Source of the DNA: Marilutibacter spongiae | GTDB taxonomy: Bacteria > Pseudomonadota > Gammaproteobacteria > Xanthomonadales > Xanthomonadaceae | Direction of reading: 5' to 3' | Length of the DNA: 64,000 nt | NCBI RefSeq assembly: GCF_014145325.1 | Contig: NZ_JACHTF010000013.1 | Span: forward strand, 1 to 64,000 | Shown: piece by piece, positions 40,923 through 51,225 of the stretch | Layout: each line of letters opens with the position of its first letter | How positions within the stretch are numbered: the stretch's first letter is position 1 | Made by a program: the position numbers and the translations under genes | Notes under the pieces: generated by a model | Database searches by the model: none | Seen by the model: only the letters and a program-made list of their open reading frames with translations | Told to the model about the DNA's origin: nothing

Positions 40923-43400
40923 TCAGCCTGCGGTCTTGCCCGCGGCCTTCTTGGTGGGTGCCTTCTTGGCGGCTTTCTTGGCGGTCTTTTTCGCCGTCTT
41001 CTTCGTCGCCTTCCTGGCGGCCTTCTTCGCCGGTGCCTTGGTGGCCGCTGCCTTCTTGGCCACTTTCTTGGCCGGTGCCTTCTTGGCGGCCTTCTTGGCG
41101 AAGCGGCTGCGCACCGGCTTGCCGGTCTCCTCGAGCAGCTTCAGGGCCTCTTCCAGGCTGAGCGAGGCCGGTTCCCGGTCCTTGGGGATCTTGCCGTTCA
41201 TCTTGCCGTCGCTGATGTACGGTCCGAAGCGCCCGTTGAGCACCTGGATGTCATGGCCCTCCCACTCGCGGATGATCCGGTTGCGCGCGATTTCCTCCTT
41301 CTCTTCGATCAGCTCGACGGCACGGGCGAAATCGATGCTGAAGGGATCGTCCTCCTTCTTCAGCGAGGCATAGGTACTGCCGCGCTTGGCGAAGGGCCCG
41401 AAGCGGCCAATGCCGACACTGACGGCCTCGCCATTGGATTCGCCCAGGGCGCGCGGCATCTGGAACAGCACCAGCGCTTCCTCCAGGCTGATGGCATAGA
41501 TGCTCTGCCCGGGCTGGAGGGAGGCGAACCTGGGCTTCTCCTCGTCCTCGACGGTGCCCATCTGCACCAGCGGGCCGTACTTGCCGATGCGCGCGCTGAC
41601 CTGGCGGCCGCTGGCGGGGTCGTCGCCCAGCACGCGCACGCTGCCCGAGTCTATCTTGTCCAGCGATTCCTTCTTCTCGTCGACCAGCTGCTTGAAGGGC
41701 CCCCAGAAGCGCTCCATCAGCGGCACCCACTCCTCCTCGCCGCGGCTGATCGCGTCCAGCTCGTCTTCCATGCGCGCGGTGAAGTCGTAGTCGACGTAGC
41801 GCGGGAAATGGTTGGACAGGAACTTGCTCACCGCACGGCCAACGTCGGTGGGGCGGAAGCGCCGGCTTTCGAGCTCGACGTACTTGCGGAAGATCAGGGT
41901 GGCGATGATCGAGGCGTAGGTCGAGGGGCGGCCGATGCCGTACTCCTCGAGCGCCTTGACCAGCGAGGCTTCCGAGTAGCGCGGCGGCGGCTCGGTGAAA
42001 TGCTGGTCGGCGTGGATGCGGTCGAGCGGGATGCGGTCGCCGGGGACCATCGCCGGCAGCTTGCGGCCCTCGTCGTCGTCGTTCGCGCCCTTGCTGTCCT
42101 TGCCTTCCTCGTAGACGGCCAGGAAGCCCGGGTCGACCACCGTGGTGCCCGACACGCGGAAGCTGTGCTCGCTGCCGGCGGCCATGTCGACCGAGACGGT
42201 ATTGAGCCTGGCCGGGATCATCTGGCAGGCGACGGCGCGCTTCCAGATGAGCTCGTACAGGCGGCGCTGGTCGTCGTCGAGGTAGCGCGACACCTGGGCC
42301 GGCGTGCGCAGCGCGGAGGTCGGGCGGATCGCCTCGTGCGCCTCCTGCGCGTTCTTGGACTTGGTCTGGTAGGTGTTGGGCTTGTCGGGCAGGGCACCGG
42401 TGCCGAAGTCTCGCGCGATCACGTCGCGCAGCTCCGCCAGCGCGTCCATCGACAGGTTGACCGAGTCGGTACGCATGTAGCTGATCAGGCCGACGGTGCC
42501 CTCGTCGCCGATGGCCACGCCCTCGTAGAGCTTCTGCGCGACCTGCATGGTGCGCTTGGTGGTGAAGCCCAGCTTGCGCGAGGCTTCCTGCTGCAGGGTG
42601 GAGGTCGTGAAGGGCGGCGCCGGACGGCGCTTGCGCTCCTTGGAGTTGACGTCGGTGACCTGCAGCGCGCCACCGGCGGCCGCGACGATCCGCTGGCGGG
42701 CGGATTCGGCGGACGCCCCGTCGGTGAGGGTGAACTGCTCGAACTTCTTGCCGTCCAGCTTGACCAGGCGGGCGGTGAAGTCCTGCTTGGGATGCTTGCA
42801 CTCGGCCTCGACCGACCAGTACTCGCGGGCCTTGAACGCCTCGATCTCCTCCTCGCGCTCGACGATCATCCGCAGCGCCGGCGACTGCACGCGCCCGGCC
42901 GACAGGCCGGCCTGGATCTTGCGCCACAATACCGGCGAGAGGTTGAAGCCGACCAGGTAGTCCAGCGCCCGGCGCGCCTGCTGGGCGTCGACCATCGGGG
43001 TGGAGATGTCGCGCGGCTCGTTCATCGCCTCCTTGATCGCGCGCGGCGTGATCTCGGTGAAGACCACCCGCTGCAGCGACTTGTCCTTGAGCAGGCCGCG
43101 TTCTTCCAGGATCTCCGCGATGTGCCAGCTGATCGCCTCGCCCTCGCGATCCGGGTCGGTCGCCAGGTAGAGCGCGTCGGCGGACTTGGCGGCCTTGGCG
43201 ATCGCGGCGACGTGCTTTTCGTTCTTCTCGATCAGGTCGTAGCGCATCGCGAAGTCGTGGTCGGGGTCGACGGCGCCCTCCTTGGGCACCAGGTCGCGGA
43301 CATGGCCATAGGAGGCGAGGACCGTGAAGTCCTTGCCCAGGTACTTGTTGATCGTCTTGGCCTTGGCGGGCGACTCGACGATGAGGAGGTTCTTGGCCAT
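40923..43400 (-). CDS. topA: DNA topoisomerase I
   Basis: The 825-residue type IA topoisomerase relaxes negative supercoils. The Toprim domain opens [17 protein letters not shown] with acidic DPDREGEA; the catalytic Tyr is Y308 in [11 protein letters not shown]. The C-terminus has Toprim_C-type repeats ([30 protein letters not shown]) without zinc-finger cysteines, then a ~50-residue Lys/Ala-rich histone-like tail (from about residue 765). That tail form is common in xanthomonads and should bind DNA non-specifically. Confidence 0.97.
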   Translation of the reverse strand: MAKNLLIVESPAKAKTINKYLGKDFTVLASYGHVRDLVPKEGAVDPDHDFAMRYDLIEKNEKHVAAIAKAAKSADALYLATDPDREGEAISWHIAEILEERGLLKDKSLQRVVFTEITPRAIKEAMNEPRDISTPMVDAQQARRALDYLVGFNLSPVLWRKIQAGLSAGRVQSPALRMIVEREEEIEAFKAREYWSVEAECKHPKQDFTARLVKLDGKKFEQFTLTDGASAESARQRIVAAAGGALQVTDVNSKERKRRPAPPFTTSTLQQEASRKLGFTTKRTMQVAQKLYEGVAIGDEGTVGLISYMRTDSVNLSMDALAELRDVIARDFGTGALPDKPNTYQTKSKNAQEAHEAIRPTSALRTPAQVSRYLDDDQRRLYELIWKRAVACQMIPARLNTVSVDMAAGSEHSFRVSGTTVVDPGFLAVYEEGKDSKGANDDDEGRKLPAMVPGDRIPLDRIHADQHFTEPPPRYSEASLVKALEEYGIGRPSTYASIIATLIFRKYVELESRRFRPTDVGRAVSKFLSNHFPRYVDYDFTARMEDELDAISRGEEEWVPLMERFWGPFKQLVDEKKESLDKIDSGSVRVLGDDPASGRQVSARIGKYGPLVQMGTVEDEEKPRFASLQPGQSIYAISLEEALVLFQMPRALGESNGEAVSVGIGRFGPFAKRGSTYASLKKEDDPFSIDFARAVELIEEKEEIARNRIIREWEGHDIQVLNGRFGPYISDGKMNGKIPKDREPASLSLEEALKLLEETGKPVRSRFAKKAAKKAPAKKVAKKAAATKAPAKKAARKATKKTAKKTAKKAAKKAPTKKAAGKTAG

Positions 43401-43456
43401 GCGGTGACTCCACGGGGCGGCGATTGCCCCGCACGTATATACAGCAAAGAAGGCGA

Positions 43457-43479
43457 CGCCCGCGGCAAGACCGCGGGCG
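43457..43479 (-). terminator. GC hairpin between the RDD gene and topA
   Basis: A 9-bp stem cgcccgcgg / ccgcgggcg with a 5-nt loop lies about 57 nt upstream of topA and 130 nt downstream of the RDD gene. No clear T-run; weak terminator or topA leader structure. Confidence 0.4.
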
Positions 43480-43609
43480 CTTGGGAGGTATTCCTTATTA
43501 TTAGTGGAATCACGCGGACCGGGGTGCTGTCAAGCACGACCGGTCAGGGAAGGGCGATGGCACGCCGGCCGGGCGGGTCGGGAAGGCGCCCGGCCCGCCG
43601 TTGCCGTGC

Positions 43610-44572
43610 TCAGCTGTTGCCCATGGCCGCCATGAACCCGATGAGGACCAACAGGGCGACGTAGGCGAGCACCAGCAGCCCGCCGATCACCAGGATCACC
43701 GTGGCCACCGTGCCCAGTTCATGTCGCTGACGCTCGGGATGGTCGGTGAAGGCCCACTGGTCCACCACCAGCGTGCTGCACATGATGTCGTGCAGCGCGC
43801 GCTTGCGATCGGTGAATGCCGCCATGATCAGGCCGACGTAGAGCAGCAGCGAGCCGAGCACGACGCCGAAGTAGCGCCCGACGCCGCGCGCGAACGAGAT
43901 CCGGTGGCCATCGTCGTCGGTGACCTTGATACCGACCGCCATCTTGCCCAGCGTCGCCTGCCTGGAGGACGCGTGGAAGGCGGCGAAGTACACCGCCTGC
44001 AGCGCCAGGGGCACGATGACCATGCCGATCAGGATGCCCATCATGCCGCCCGCCAGGAGACCGGCCGAGCCGCCCGTCATGGCGCTTGCGCTGACGCCGA
44101 AGAACATCGCCATGACCACCATCTGCACGATCCAGCTGACCACGCCGACCGCGAAGCTGTCGATCATGTACGCCGCGACGCGCTTCCAGAATCCGGCGTA
44201 GACCACCTCTCCGCCGCCCTGGTAGCCGCCCAGGTCGGTCAGCGTGGATGCGGGCGGGGCGTACGGCGACGCGAGCGGTGCCGGGGCGCTGTTGTAGGGG
44301 TCCATGCCGTCCGACACCGTGGGCGTTGCCGTCGCTGCCGTCGCTGCCGTCGCCGTCGCCGTCGCCGTCTCCGTCTCCGTCGCCGCAGCCGTCGCGCCGG
44401 GCCCGAGGATCTCGTCGGCCATCGTGCGCCACGGCTGCCATTGCGACATGCCTTCGCGCCAGACCAGCGCATCCGCCGCCAACCGGCCGCTCGCGTGCAG
44501 TCCGGCGAGTGTCGATGCATCGATCGGGCCTTGGCGGTTGCGTTCCTCGTCGCTGTAGTACCACTGTGTCAT
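43610..44572 (-). CDS. RDD-family membrane protein with N-terminal GYF_2 (DUF4339) domain
   Basis: The 320-residue protein starts with a GYF_2 module (MTQWYYSDEERNRQGPIDASTLAGLHASGRLAADALVWREGMSQWQPW), a Thr/Ala-rich linker encoded by microsatellite-like codons, then an RDD domain with four to five membrane segments (VVYAGFWKRVAAYMIDSFAVGVVSWIV; QATLGKMAVGIKVTDDDGHRISFARGVGRYF; LMAAFTDRKRALHDIMCSTLVV). The RDD family is linked to small-ion or osmolyte transport; specific role unknown. The next upstream gene also begins with a GYF_2 domain. Confidence 0.85.
   Translation of the reverse strand: MTQWYYSDEERNRQGPIDASTLAGLHASGRLAADALVWREGMSQWQPWRTMADEILGPGATAAATETETATATATAATAATATPTVSDGMDPYNSAPAPLASPYAPPASTLTDLGGYQGGGEVVYAGFWKRVAAYMIDSFAVGVVSWIVQMVVMAMFFGVSASAMTGGSAGLLAGGMMGILIGMVIVPLALQAVYFAAFHASSRQATLGKMAVGIKVTDDDGHRISFARGVGRYFGVVLGSLLLYVGLIMAAFTDRKRALHDIMCSTLVVDQWAFTDHPERQRHELGTVATVILVIGGLLVLAYVALLVLIGFMAAMGNS
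44332..44397. repeat. Microsatellite-like coding repeat in the RDD gene linker
   Basis: Repeated gtcgctgcc, gtcgcc and gtctcc units encode the Thr/Ala/Glu linker. In-frame hexamer slippage would change linker length without disrupting the protein. Confidence 0.7.
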
Positions 44573-44662
44573 CGCATGTTCCTTGTTCGTCGATCGTGTG
44601 TTCCGGGAAGCGTGGGCCCGTCAGCGCGCCCGCTCAGCGCGGCGGCCGTGCCCGGGGGTGCG

Positions 44663-45391
44663 TCAGGGGCCGTCCAGCGGGGCCCGGCAGTGTCTCGGCC
44701 GGAAGCGGGCGTCGAGGCTGCCTTCGGTGCACGTCCATTCGAACCCGCCACCCTCGTCGGGCATGCCTTCGAAGCGCAGCGTCTGGCCATCGATGCGCGC
44801 CGCGTCCGACGCGAACCGGATTTCGTACTCGCAGGGCAGCTTGCGCACCGAGCCGATGCGGACCTCGGCCACCTGGTCGCCGGCATAGGCCCCGGGCGCC
44901 TCGAAGCCCTCGTCGCCGTTCTCCGGGCAGCGGCCCGTGGCGGCATGGAAGTCAGCGATCCGGACTTGCAGCAGCTGGCTGGCGGCGACGCCCTGGGCCA
45001 CCTTCGCGCGCAGCGTGTAGTCCTGGTACGCGGGAATGGCGACGGCGGCCAGGATGCCCAGCACAGGGATCGCCAGCGCGACCGCCACGAGCAGGGCGAT
45101 CACGCAGCCGGACATGCCCTTGCGCGGCGCGGGGGCGGCATGGGCAGCCGGTCGCGCATGGACCGGAGGTACGCCGGGCGGAAGGGGGGGCGGCAGGTGG
45201 GGGGCGGGCGCGATCGCGTCCAGCCCCAGTTCGGCCGCCATTCGCGATAGCGGTTGCCATTCCGCCATGCCCGCTCGCCAGGCCAGCGTGTCGGCCTGGA
45301 CTTCGCGCTTGCGCCAGGCATCGCGCAGCTGGTCGGCATCGATCGGACCGACCCGCCCGCGGGCGGCATCATGGAAGTACCACTGGTTCAT
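44663..45391 (-). CDS. GYF_2-domain protein fused to a type IV pilin-like segment
   Basis: The 242-residue protein begins with a GYF_2 module (MNQWYFHDAARGRVGPIDADQLRDAWRKREVQADTLAWRAGMAEWQPLSRM), then a Pro-rich linker, a hydrophobic helix (CVIALLVAVALAIPVLGILAAVAIPAYQDYTLRAKVAQG) that matches the N-terminal helix of type IV pilins, and a Cys-containing beta domain (GRCPENGDEGF; CEYEIRF; WTCTEG). No prepilin cleavage site at the N-terminus, because the pilin helix is internal. Start moved to MNQWYF. Function unknown. Confidence 0.78.
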   Translation of the reverse strand: MNQWYFHDAARGRVGPIDADQLRDAWRKREVQADTLAWRAGMAEWQPLSRMAAELGLDAIAPAPHLPPPLPPGVPPVHARPAAHAAPAPRKGMSGCVIALLVAVALAIPVLGILAAVAIPAYQDYTLRAKVAQGVAASQLLQVRIADFHAATGRCPENGDEGFEAPGAYAGDQVAEVRIGSVRKLPCEYEIRFASDAARIDGQTLRFEGMPDEGGGFEWTCTEGSLDARFRPRHCRAPLDGP

Positions 45392-45568
45392 CGCGCACTG
45401 TCCCCCTGTCGTGCCATTGCCTGCTCGCCTGGCGCCTCCCCGCGCCATGCGGCCGATCGTCCTGGATTCATGGCCGCCGCATATGCAAGCGCCGGCCAGC
45501 CTTTATACCGGCTGCCGGCGCTGTTTTGAATGCAGGAGGTGGACGGCGCCCCGCCCCGGGACACGGGA

Positions 45569-46057
45569 TCAGTGCACCGGTTCGGGCTCGTCGGCGAAGA
45601 TCTGCGTTTCCATCCAGGCGTAGGCGGCTTCCGCGCCCGGCTGGTTGAACAGCACCATCAGCACGACCCACTTGAGGTCGTCGAGGTCCAGTTCGTCCTG
45701 GTCCAGGGCCATGGCGCGGTCCAGCACCAGCTCGCGTTGGCCGGCGTCGAGGATGCCGTGCTGCTCCAGGAACATCAGGAAGCCGCGGCAGTCGGTGTCC
45801 AGGCGGTCGAGTTCGGGCGCGGCGAAGACGCGGGTCGGGCCGTTGGGCCGGGCCACGCTGGCGGCGGGGCGCTGGCGGGCCAGCGCATCGAGCCATTCGA
45901 AGGCCTTGTTGATCTCGGCGGGACTGAAACCGGCCTGGCCGAGTTCCTCGATCAGGGGGCCGCCGGTCAGGGATTCCTGGTCGCGGACCAGGTCCGATTC
46001 TTCGGTGAAGTAGTGCTCGAACAGGTACAGCAGGACGTCCAGGATGCTCTCTTTCAT
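45569..46057 (-). CDS. smg: Smg/DUF494-family protein
   Basis: The 162-residue helical protein [17 protein letters not shown]...[23 protein letters not shown] matches Smg, conserved between topA and dprA in many gammaproteobacteria. Function not established. The start is set at MKESILDVL, the family N-terminus. Confidence 0.9.
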   Translation of the reverse strand: MKESILDVLLYLFEHYFTEESDLVRDQESLTGGPLIEELGQAGFSPAEINKAFEWLDALARQRPAASVARPNGPTRVFAAPELDRLDTDCRGFLMFLEQHGILDAGQRELVLDRAMALDQDELDLDDLKWVVLMVLFNQPGAEAAYAWMETQIFADEPEPVH

Positions 46058-46147
46058 TTCCCTCGGCCTGCGCCGCATGCGGCGCGGTGGTTCAGGAGGA
46101 ATCGCCGGTCGATGGACTGGCCCGGCGGCGGTTCCGACTGTGTCCGT

Positions 46148-47314
46148 TCAGTGGCGACGGAAGTACCGGCCATGCTGCGACGTCACGCGTCCTTCAAGCT
46201 CCATGACCAGCAGCATGGAGGACACTTGGGCAGCCGTCAATCCGCTGCGTTCGACCAGTTGATCCATATCCGTGGGGTCATGGCCAAGCGATTCCCACAA
46301 TGTGTTGTGGTCCGGGCCGTCGCATGATTCCTTGAGACTATTCCCGGGCGCACCTCCACCGGAGACGGCGGGTGGGCCTTCCCCGATGACGTGATCCCCG
46401 GATGTGGGGGCGCCGAGGCGGCGACGCAAGTCGTCCGCAAGGCGGAAGGCGAGCGGTGCCAGGGCGTCGGTCAGGTCGTCGATGTCCTGCACCAGGGTGG
46501 CGCCTTCGCCGATCAGCCGATGGCAGCCACGGGCCATCGGGTTGTGGACCGAACCGGGCACCGCGAAGACCTCCCGCCCGGCCTCCGCAGCCAGTCGTGC
46601 GGTGATGAGCGCCCCGGAACGCGCCGCGGCCTCGATCACCAGGGTGCCCAGGGTCAACCCCGCGATGATCCGGTTGCGACGGGGGAAGTGTTCCGGCCGG
46701 GGACCGGTGCCCGGCGGGAACTCGCTGACCACCACGCCCCGCGCGAGCAGGTCGGCATGCAGGTCGAGGTTCCCGGGCGGGTAGGCGACGTCCGGCCCGG
46801 TGCCCAGGACGGCGATCGTGCTGCCGCCCTGGGCGAGGCAGGCCTGGTGCGCGACGGTATCGATGCCGGCGGCCATGCCGCTGGTGACCGTCAGGCCCGA
46901 GCGCGCGAGCGCGCGGGCGAAGCCGCGCGCATTGTCGAGACCGCCCGGGCTGGGGCGACGCGAACCCACGACGGCGACCGCCGGTTGCCAGAGCGCGTCC
47001 GGATCGCCCGCCACGAACAGCGCCAGCGGCGGGCTGTCGACCTGGCGGAGCAGGGAGGGGTAGTCGGCTTCGTGCCAGCCCAGCAAGTGGTGGCCAGGGG
47101 CGGCGAGCCAGTCGAGGATGCGTCCCGGGGGCGAGGCGGAGCTGCGCAGGGTCGCGAGTTGGGCGGGCTCCAGGCCGCAGGCGCGCCAGGTGGCGGGACC
47201 GGCCTCCAGCGCCGCCACAGGCGTGCGCGTGTGCCCGAGCAGGCGGCGGCGGGGCGCGCTGGCGCCGCCGCAGGCAAGCAGGCGCAACAGCGCCAGATGG
47301 TCGTCCGTGATCAT
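46148..47314 (-). CDS. dprA: DNA-processing protein DprA
   Basis: The 388-residue protein loads RecA on incoming single-stranded DNA during natural transformation. The central Rossmann-like domain has VAVVGSRRPSPGG, TVTSGMAAGIDTVAHQACL, FPRRNRIIAGLT and VVIEAAARSGALITARLA-type motifs (here LVIEAAARSGALITARLAAEAGREVFAVPG). The C-terminal winged helix (DQLVERSGLTAAQVSSMLLVMELEGRV) is also present. Length is typical. Confidence 0.96.
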   Translation of the reverse strand: MITDDHLALLRLLACGGASAPRRRLLGHTRTPVAALEAGPATWRACGLEPAQLATLRSSASPPGRILDWLAAPGHHLLGWHEADYPSLLRQVDSPPLALFVAGDPDALWQPAVAVVGSRRPSPGGLDNARGFARALARSGLTVTSGMAAGIDTVAHQACLAQGGSTIAVLGTGPDVAYPPGNLDLHADLLARGVVVSEFPPGTGPRPEHFPRRNRIIAGLTLGTLVIEAAARSGALITARLAAEAGREVFAVPGSVHNPMARGCHRLIGEGATLVQDIDDLTDALAPLAFRLADDLRRRLGAPTSGDHVIGEGPPAVSGGGAPGNSLKESCDGPDHNTLWESLGHDPTDMDQLVERSGLTAAQVSSMLLVMELEGRVTSQHGRYFRRH

Positions 47315-47360
47315 CGGCAGGCAGGTCTTGGGCAGGCGTCCAGCCTAGCCCGGAAACGAC

Positions 47361-47382
47361 GACGGCGCCCTCGGGCGCCGTC
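47361..47382 (-). terminator. Hairpin between the LysM gene and dprA
   Basis: A 10-bp stem gacggcgccc / gggcgccgtc with a 2-nt apex lies downstream of the LysM gene. The following minus-strand bases (gtcgtttcc) give a weak T-tail; partial terminator or attenuator. Confidence 0.5.
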
Positions 47383-47426
47383 GCAAATGCATGTAGGACT
47401 TTTCTGATCCCGAGCTTGGGCGGGTA

Positions 47427-48575
47427 TCAGTAGGCGGCGTCCGGATGCTTGAGCTCCTGGCCGACCTGGACCGGTCGGATGCCATCCATGACCAGCGCAT
47501 AGCTGACCTTGTCGAAGGTACGGAACACCATCAGGTGGCTCGTGTACTCGTCGGGCAGGCGGACCTTGGAGCCGGCGCCGACGGCGTCGGGGCTGCGGTC
47601 ATTGCCCACGGCCACGCGATCCACCGCGGTGCTGCCGACGCGCCAGGTGGAGAACACCGTGCCGTTGTCGACGCCGTCGAGCGAGCCGACCGACAGCGCG
47701 ACCACGTCGCGCGGGCCGCCGGTGATGACCGCGTCGGCCACGCCCAGCACCTTGGCCTGGCCATAGGCAAGGTTCTGTGCCGGCGGGTGCGGGATGAACT
47801 GCAGGTCGTAGGGCTGCGCCTCGACCGGGATCAGGCGGTCGCCGGCGCGGACCTCGCGGCCCTTGTCGTCGACCAGCAGCGTGGTGACGTCGGATTGGCC
47901 GGCCGGGCCGCGGGTCACGGTGGCGACGGTCTGCTGCATCAGCTCATGGCCGAGGAAGTCCCCACCGCCCGGCGGGGTCATGTGGTTCCACATCTTCTCG
48001 GTGCCGGCGATGTCGTGGCCGCGGTAATCCAGGTCGATCGGCCGGCGGTTGCTGATCCCGCAGCAGCGCTCCGGGTCCAGCGTGGTGTAGGTGACGGTCG
48101 GGCGGACGACGGCGTAGCGCTGGCCCGGCTGGGCGGCCACCAGGCCCTTGGCGTACACCACCTGGCCTTCGGCGCCGCGCAGGCGGTCTTCCTCGAGACC
48201 GACCACGTAGGGCATTTCCTCGAAGCTGTCGACGACGCGCAGGTTCTTGAGGAACGGCTCGATCTCGGCCAGCGGAATGGCGTTGATCGGCGCTTCCTCG
48301 CGCGGGCCCGGGTCGACCGCGACGCGGTTGAGGTAGGCCAGCGAGATCACGTCGCCCGGGTAGATCAGGTGCGGGTTGGCGATCTGCGGGTTGGCCTGCC
48401 AGATTTCCGGCCACAGCCACGGCTTCTGCAGGAACTTGCCGGCGATGTCCCAGAGGGTATCGCCGCGCTTGACCACGTAGGTATCGGGATGGTCACCGCG
48501 CATCTCGGCCGCGAGGCCGTACGTGGCAACGGTGAACAACGCAGCGGCAACTACCGCACGGATCGGTTTAAACAT
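47427..48575 (-). CDS. LysM-domain peptidoglycan-binding protein
   Basis: The 382-residue exported protein has a signal peptide (ending GLAAE) followed by a LysM domain ([48 protein letters not shown]) and a long C-terminal region of beta-type sequence with no recognised motif. The LysM gene beside dprA and def is a conserved arrangement. ATG 48575 has AGGTAG 9 nt upstream; ATG 48584 is an alternative. Confidence 0.9.
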   Translation of the reverse strand: MFKPIRAVVAAALFTVATYGLAAEMRGDHPDTYVVKRGDTLWDIAGKFLQKPWLWPEIWQANPQIANPHLIYPGDVISLAYLNRVAVDPGPREEAPINAIPLAEIEPFLKNLRVVDSFEEMPYVVGLEEDRLRGAEGQVVYAKGLVAAQPGQRYAVVRPTVTYTTLDPERCCGISNRRPIDLDYRGHDIAGTEKMWNHMTPPGGGDFLGHELMQQTVATVTRGPAGQSDVTTLLVDDKGREVRAGDRLIPVEAQPYDLQFIPHPPAQNLAYGQAKVLGVADAVITGGPRDVVALSVGSLDGVDNGTVFSTWRVGSTAVDRVAVGNDRSPDAVGAGSKVRLPDEYTSHLMVFRTFDKVSYALVMDGIRPVQVGQELKHPDAAY

Positions 48576-48749
48576 GGCAGCCATCTACCTGATTCCCCTT
48601 ACAGAATGCCCGCGGGCGCCATTGACGGCGGGGGCACGGGCACTATAGCCCAGATGGCGCGCGCCGTTGCAAGCCTTGAGGCCCCAATATCGGCGTTACA
48701 ATGGCCGTCCTGCTTGCGTCCTGTGACCGGCGCCCCCATTTTCCAAGCC

Positions 48750-49265
48750 ATGGCCCTGCTTCCGATCCTAGAATTCCCCGATTCCCGCCTGCGCACGGTG
48801 GCGACGCCGGTCGATCCGGCGGAAATCGCCGATCCGGCCTTCCAGACCCTGCTCGACGACATGTTCGAGACCATGTACGAAGCCCCCGGCATCGGCCTGG
48901 CCGCCAGCCAGGTCGACGTGCACAAGCGCTTCATGGTGATCGACGTCAGCGAGGAGCGCGACCAGCCGCTCGTGTTCATCAACCCGGAGATCAGCGCCCG
49001 CGACGGCGAGCAGGTCTACCAGGAGGGCTGCCTGTCGGTGCCGGGGATCTTCGCCGACGTGACCCGCGCCGACCGCATCACCGTGGAATACCTCGACCGC
49101 GAAGGCCAGGCCCGGCGCCTGGACGCCGACGGCGTGCTGGCGGTGTGCATCCAGCACGAGATGGACCACCTGCTGGGCAAGCTCTTCGTCGACTACCTGT
49201 CGCCGCTCAAGCGCGAGATGGTGCGCAAGAAGCTCGCCAAGGCCCGGCGCCAGGCCGCCGCGTAG
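48750..49265 (+). CDS. def: Peptide deformylase
   Basis: The 171-residue metalloenzyme removes the formyl group from nascent chains. All three motifs are present: [15 protein letters not shown] and QHEMDHLLG (metal-binding HExxH). It is divergent from the LysM gene and upstream of fmt, its functional partner. Confidence 0.98.
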   Translation: MALLPILEFPDSRLRTVATPVDPAEIADPAFQTLLDDMFETMYEAPGIGLAASQVDVHKRFMVIDVSEERDQPLVFINPEISARDGEQVYQEGCLSVPGIFADVTRADRITVEYLDREGQARRLDADGVLAVCIQHEMDHLLGKLFVDYLSPLKREMVRKKLAKARRQAAA

Positions 49266-49446
49266 CCCGCGAATCGAGCATGGGGAGTCGGGAACGGGTC
49301 GCTTCGTGATCCGTCCCGTCGATTGATTTTTCCGCTGGGCGCACGCCTTCGCGCGCCGATGACGCATCCTGGAGAAGCGGGACGGCACCCTGCGCCATGT
49401 CCCTTCTATTCCCCAATCCCCAATCCCCATTCCCTCCTCGCTGCCC
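49266..49446. other. def-fmt spacer with ccccaat repeats
   Basis: This 181-bp gap ends in a short direct-repeat run (ccccaatccccaatcccca) shortly before fmt. A related ccctatt run ends the ndh gene at 7462-7490, so short repeats of this type recur here. Confidence 0.5.
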
Positions 49447-50370
49447 ATGAGAATCGTTTTCGCCGGAACCCCCGACTTCGCCGTGCCCTGCCTGCGCAAG
49501 GCGGCCGCGCACAACGAGGTGGTGGCGGTCTACACCCAGCCCGACCGGCCGGCCGGGCGCGGCCGCGGGCTGGCGCCCTCGCCGGTCAAGCAGGCGGCGC
49601 AGGAACTGGGCATCCCCGTCCTGCAGCCGGAAAACTTCCGCAGCGCGCAGGCGAAAGCCGAGCTGCGGGCGCTCGCGCCCGACCTGATGGTGGTGGTGGC
49701 CTACGGCCTGATCCTGCCGCAGTCGGTGCTCGACATTCCCGTCGAAGGCTGCTGGAACGTGCACGCGTCGTTGCTGCCGCGCTGGCGCGGTGCCGCCCCC
49801 ATCCAGCGTGCCATCCAGGCCGGCGACGGCGAGACCGGCGTGTGCCTGATGAAGATGGAGAAGGGCCTCGATACCGGTCCGGTCCTGCTGTCGCAGTCGA
49901 TCGCGATCGGTGCCGCCGAGACCGGCGGGCAACTCCACGATCGCCTGTCCCAGCTCGGCGCGCAGGTGCTCGGCGACGGCCTGGGCCTGCTGCGCGCGGG
50001 CATCCGGCCGGTGCCCACGCCGCAGCCGGAGGCGGGCGTGACCTATGCGCACAAGCTCGACAAGGCCGAGGCGAAGCTGGACTGGTCGCGTCCGGCCGCG
50101 GTGCTCGCCGACACGGTGCGCGCGTTCAATCCGTGGCCGGTGGCTGAAGCGCGGCTGGCTGGCGAACGCCTGCGCCTGCATGGCGTGGTGGCGCTCGACG
50201 AGGTGCACGAAGCGCGCCCGGGCGAGCTGCTGCGTGCCGGCCGCGAGGGCCTGGACGTGGCCTGTGGCGAGGGCGTGCTGCGCATCCGCGTGCTGCAACG
50301 CGAAGGCGGCAAGGCGATCACTGCCGCTGACTTCCTCAATGCGCGTCAGGACCTGAAGGCCGGCGCCTGA
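49447..50370 (+). CDS. fmt: Methionyl-tRNA formyltransferase
   Basis: The 307-residue enzyme formylates initiator Met-tRNA with 10-formyl-THF. N-terminal Rossmann domain [17 protein letters not shown], catalytic Asn/His region [20 protein letters not shown] with [20 protein letters not shown], and a C-terminal OB-like domain. The usual downstream rsmB is absent here. Confidence 0.97.
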   Translation: MRIVFAGTPDFAVPCLRKAAAHNEVVAVYTQPDRPAGRGRGLAPSPVKQAAQELGIPVLQPENFRSAQAKAELRALAPDLMVVVAYGLILPQSVLDIPVEGCWNVHASLLPRWRGAAPIQRAIQAGDGETGVCLMKMEKGLDTGPVLLSQSIAIGAAETGGQLHDRLSQLGAQVLGDGLGLLRAGIRPVPTPQPEAGVTYAHKLDKAEAKLDWSRPAAVLADTVRAFNPWPVAEARLAGERLRLHGVVALDEVHEARPGELLRAGREGLDVACGEGVLRIRVLQREGGKAITAADFLNARQDLKAGA

Positions 50371-50373
50371 CGT

Positions 50374-51135
50374 TCATCCGGCGAGCAGGCGCCCGCCGTC
50401 GAGGTGGATGATTTGACCGGTGCTGTAGGTCGCGTCCACCAGCAGCCAGCGCACGGCCTCGGCGACTTCATCCGCCGTCCCCGTCCGCGCCATCGGCGTG
50501 CGCGCCAGCATCGCGGCCTGCTTGTCGGTGCAGCTGTCGCCGCCCTCGCCCTCGGGCCAGAGGATCGCGCCCGGCGAGACGGCATTGACGCGCACTCCGG
50601 GCCCCAGCTCGAGCGCCAGCGACCGCGTCATCGCCAGGAGCGCGGCCTTGGCCATGCAGTACACCGTGTGTTCGTGCAGGGGGCGTTCGGCGTATATATC
50701 GGCCAGGTTGACGATCGCACCGCCCGCCTGCCGCAGGTGGGGGGCCGCGGCCTGGGACAGGAAGAAAGGCGCGCGCGCGTTGCTGGCGAACAACAGGTCC
50801 CACTGGGCCGGCGTGGTCGTGCCGATGGGCGAGGGCGCGAACGCCGAGGCGTTGTTGACCAGCGCATCGAGACGGCCGAAGTGGCCCACCGTTTGCGCCA
50901 CCAGCTCCGGCAGGCGGTCGAAATCGGCCAGGTCGGCCTGCAGCGCCAGCACGCTGCCGGGCCGGGTCGCATCGAGCTCGGCGCGCAACGCCAGCGCCTC
51001 GGTCTCCGAGCCCCGGTAGTGCAGGGCGATGTCGTGCCCGGCGGCATGCAGGCAGCGGACGATGGCCGCGCCGATGCGGCGGGCGGCGCCGGTGACGAGG
51101 GCGACGGGGCGTTCGTGGCGGCTCATGCGGTCCAT
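50374..51135 (-). CDS. Pteridine reductase-like SDR (FolM type)
   Basis: The 253-residue SDR has TGAARRIGAAIVRCL, in which the Arg-Arg after TGAA is the pteridine-reductase signature (TGxxxRxG), NNASAF, YCMAKAALL and STGQIIHLDGG. It probably reduces dihydropterins or dihydromonapterin. It converges with fmt, 3 bp between the stops. ATG 51126 is an alternative start. Confidence 0.87.
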   Translation of the reverse strand: MDRMSRHERPVALVTGAARRIGAAIVRCLHAAGHDIALHYRGSETEALALRAELDATRPGSVLALQADLADFDRLPELVAQTVGHFGRLDALVNNASAFAPSPIGTTTPAQWDLLFASNARAPFFLSQAAAPHLRQAGGAIVNLADIYAERPLHEHTVYCMAKAALLAMTRSLALELGPGVRVNAVSPGAILWPEGEGGDSCTDKQAAMLARTPMARTGTADEVAEAVRWLLVDATYSTGQIIHLDGGRLLAG

Positions 51136-51225
51136 GTTCAGCGGCGCGCAATGCGGCGTGGGCCAGTCAGGCTATCCTGAACGCCGACGTTTTTACACCG
51201 CGCCGCCCCGCGCCCAGGCCTGCCC

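Noticed and set aside
40923-41110. Separate histone H1-like gene
   Set aside because: The Lys/Ala-rich sequence is in frame with and continuous to the topoisomerase I body.
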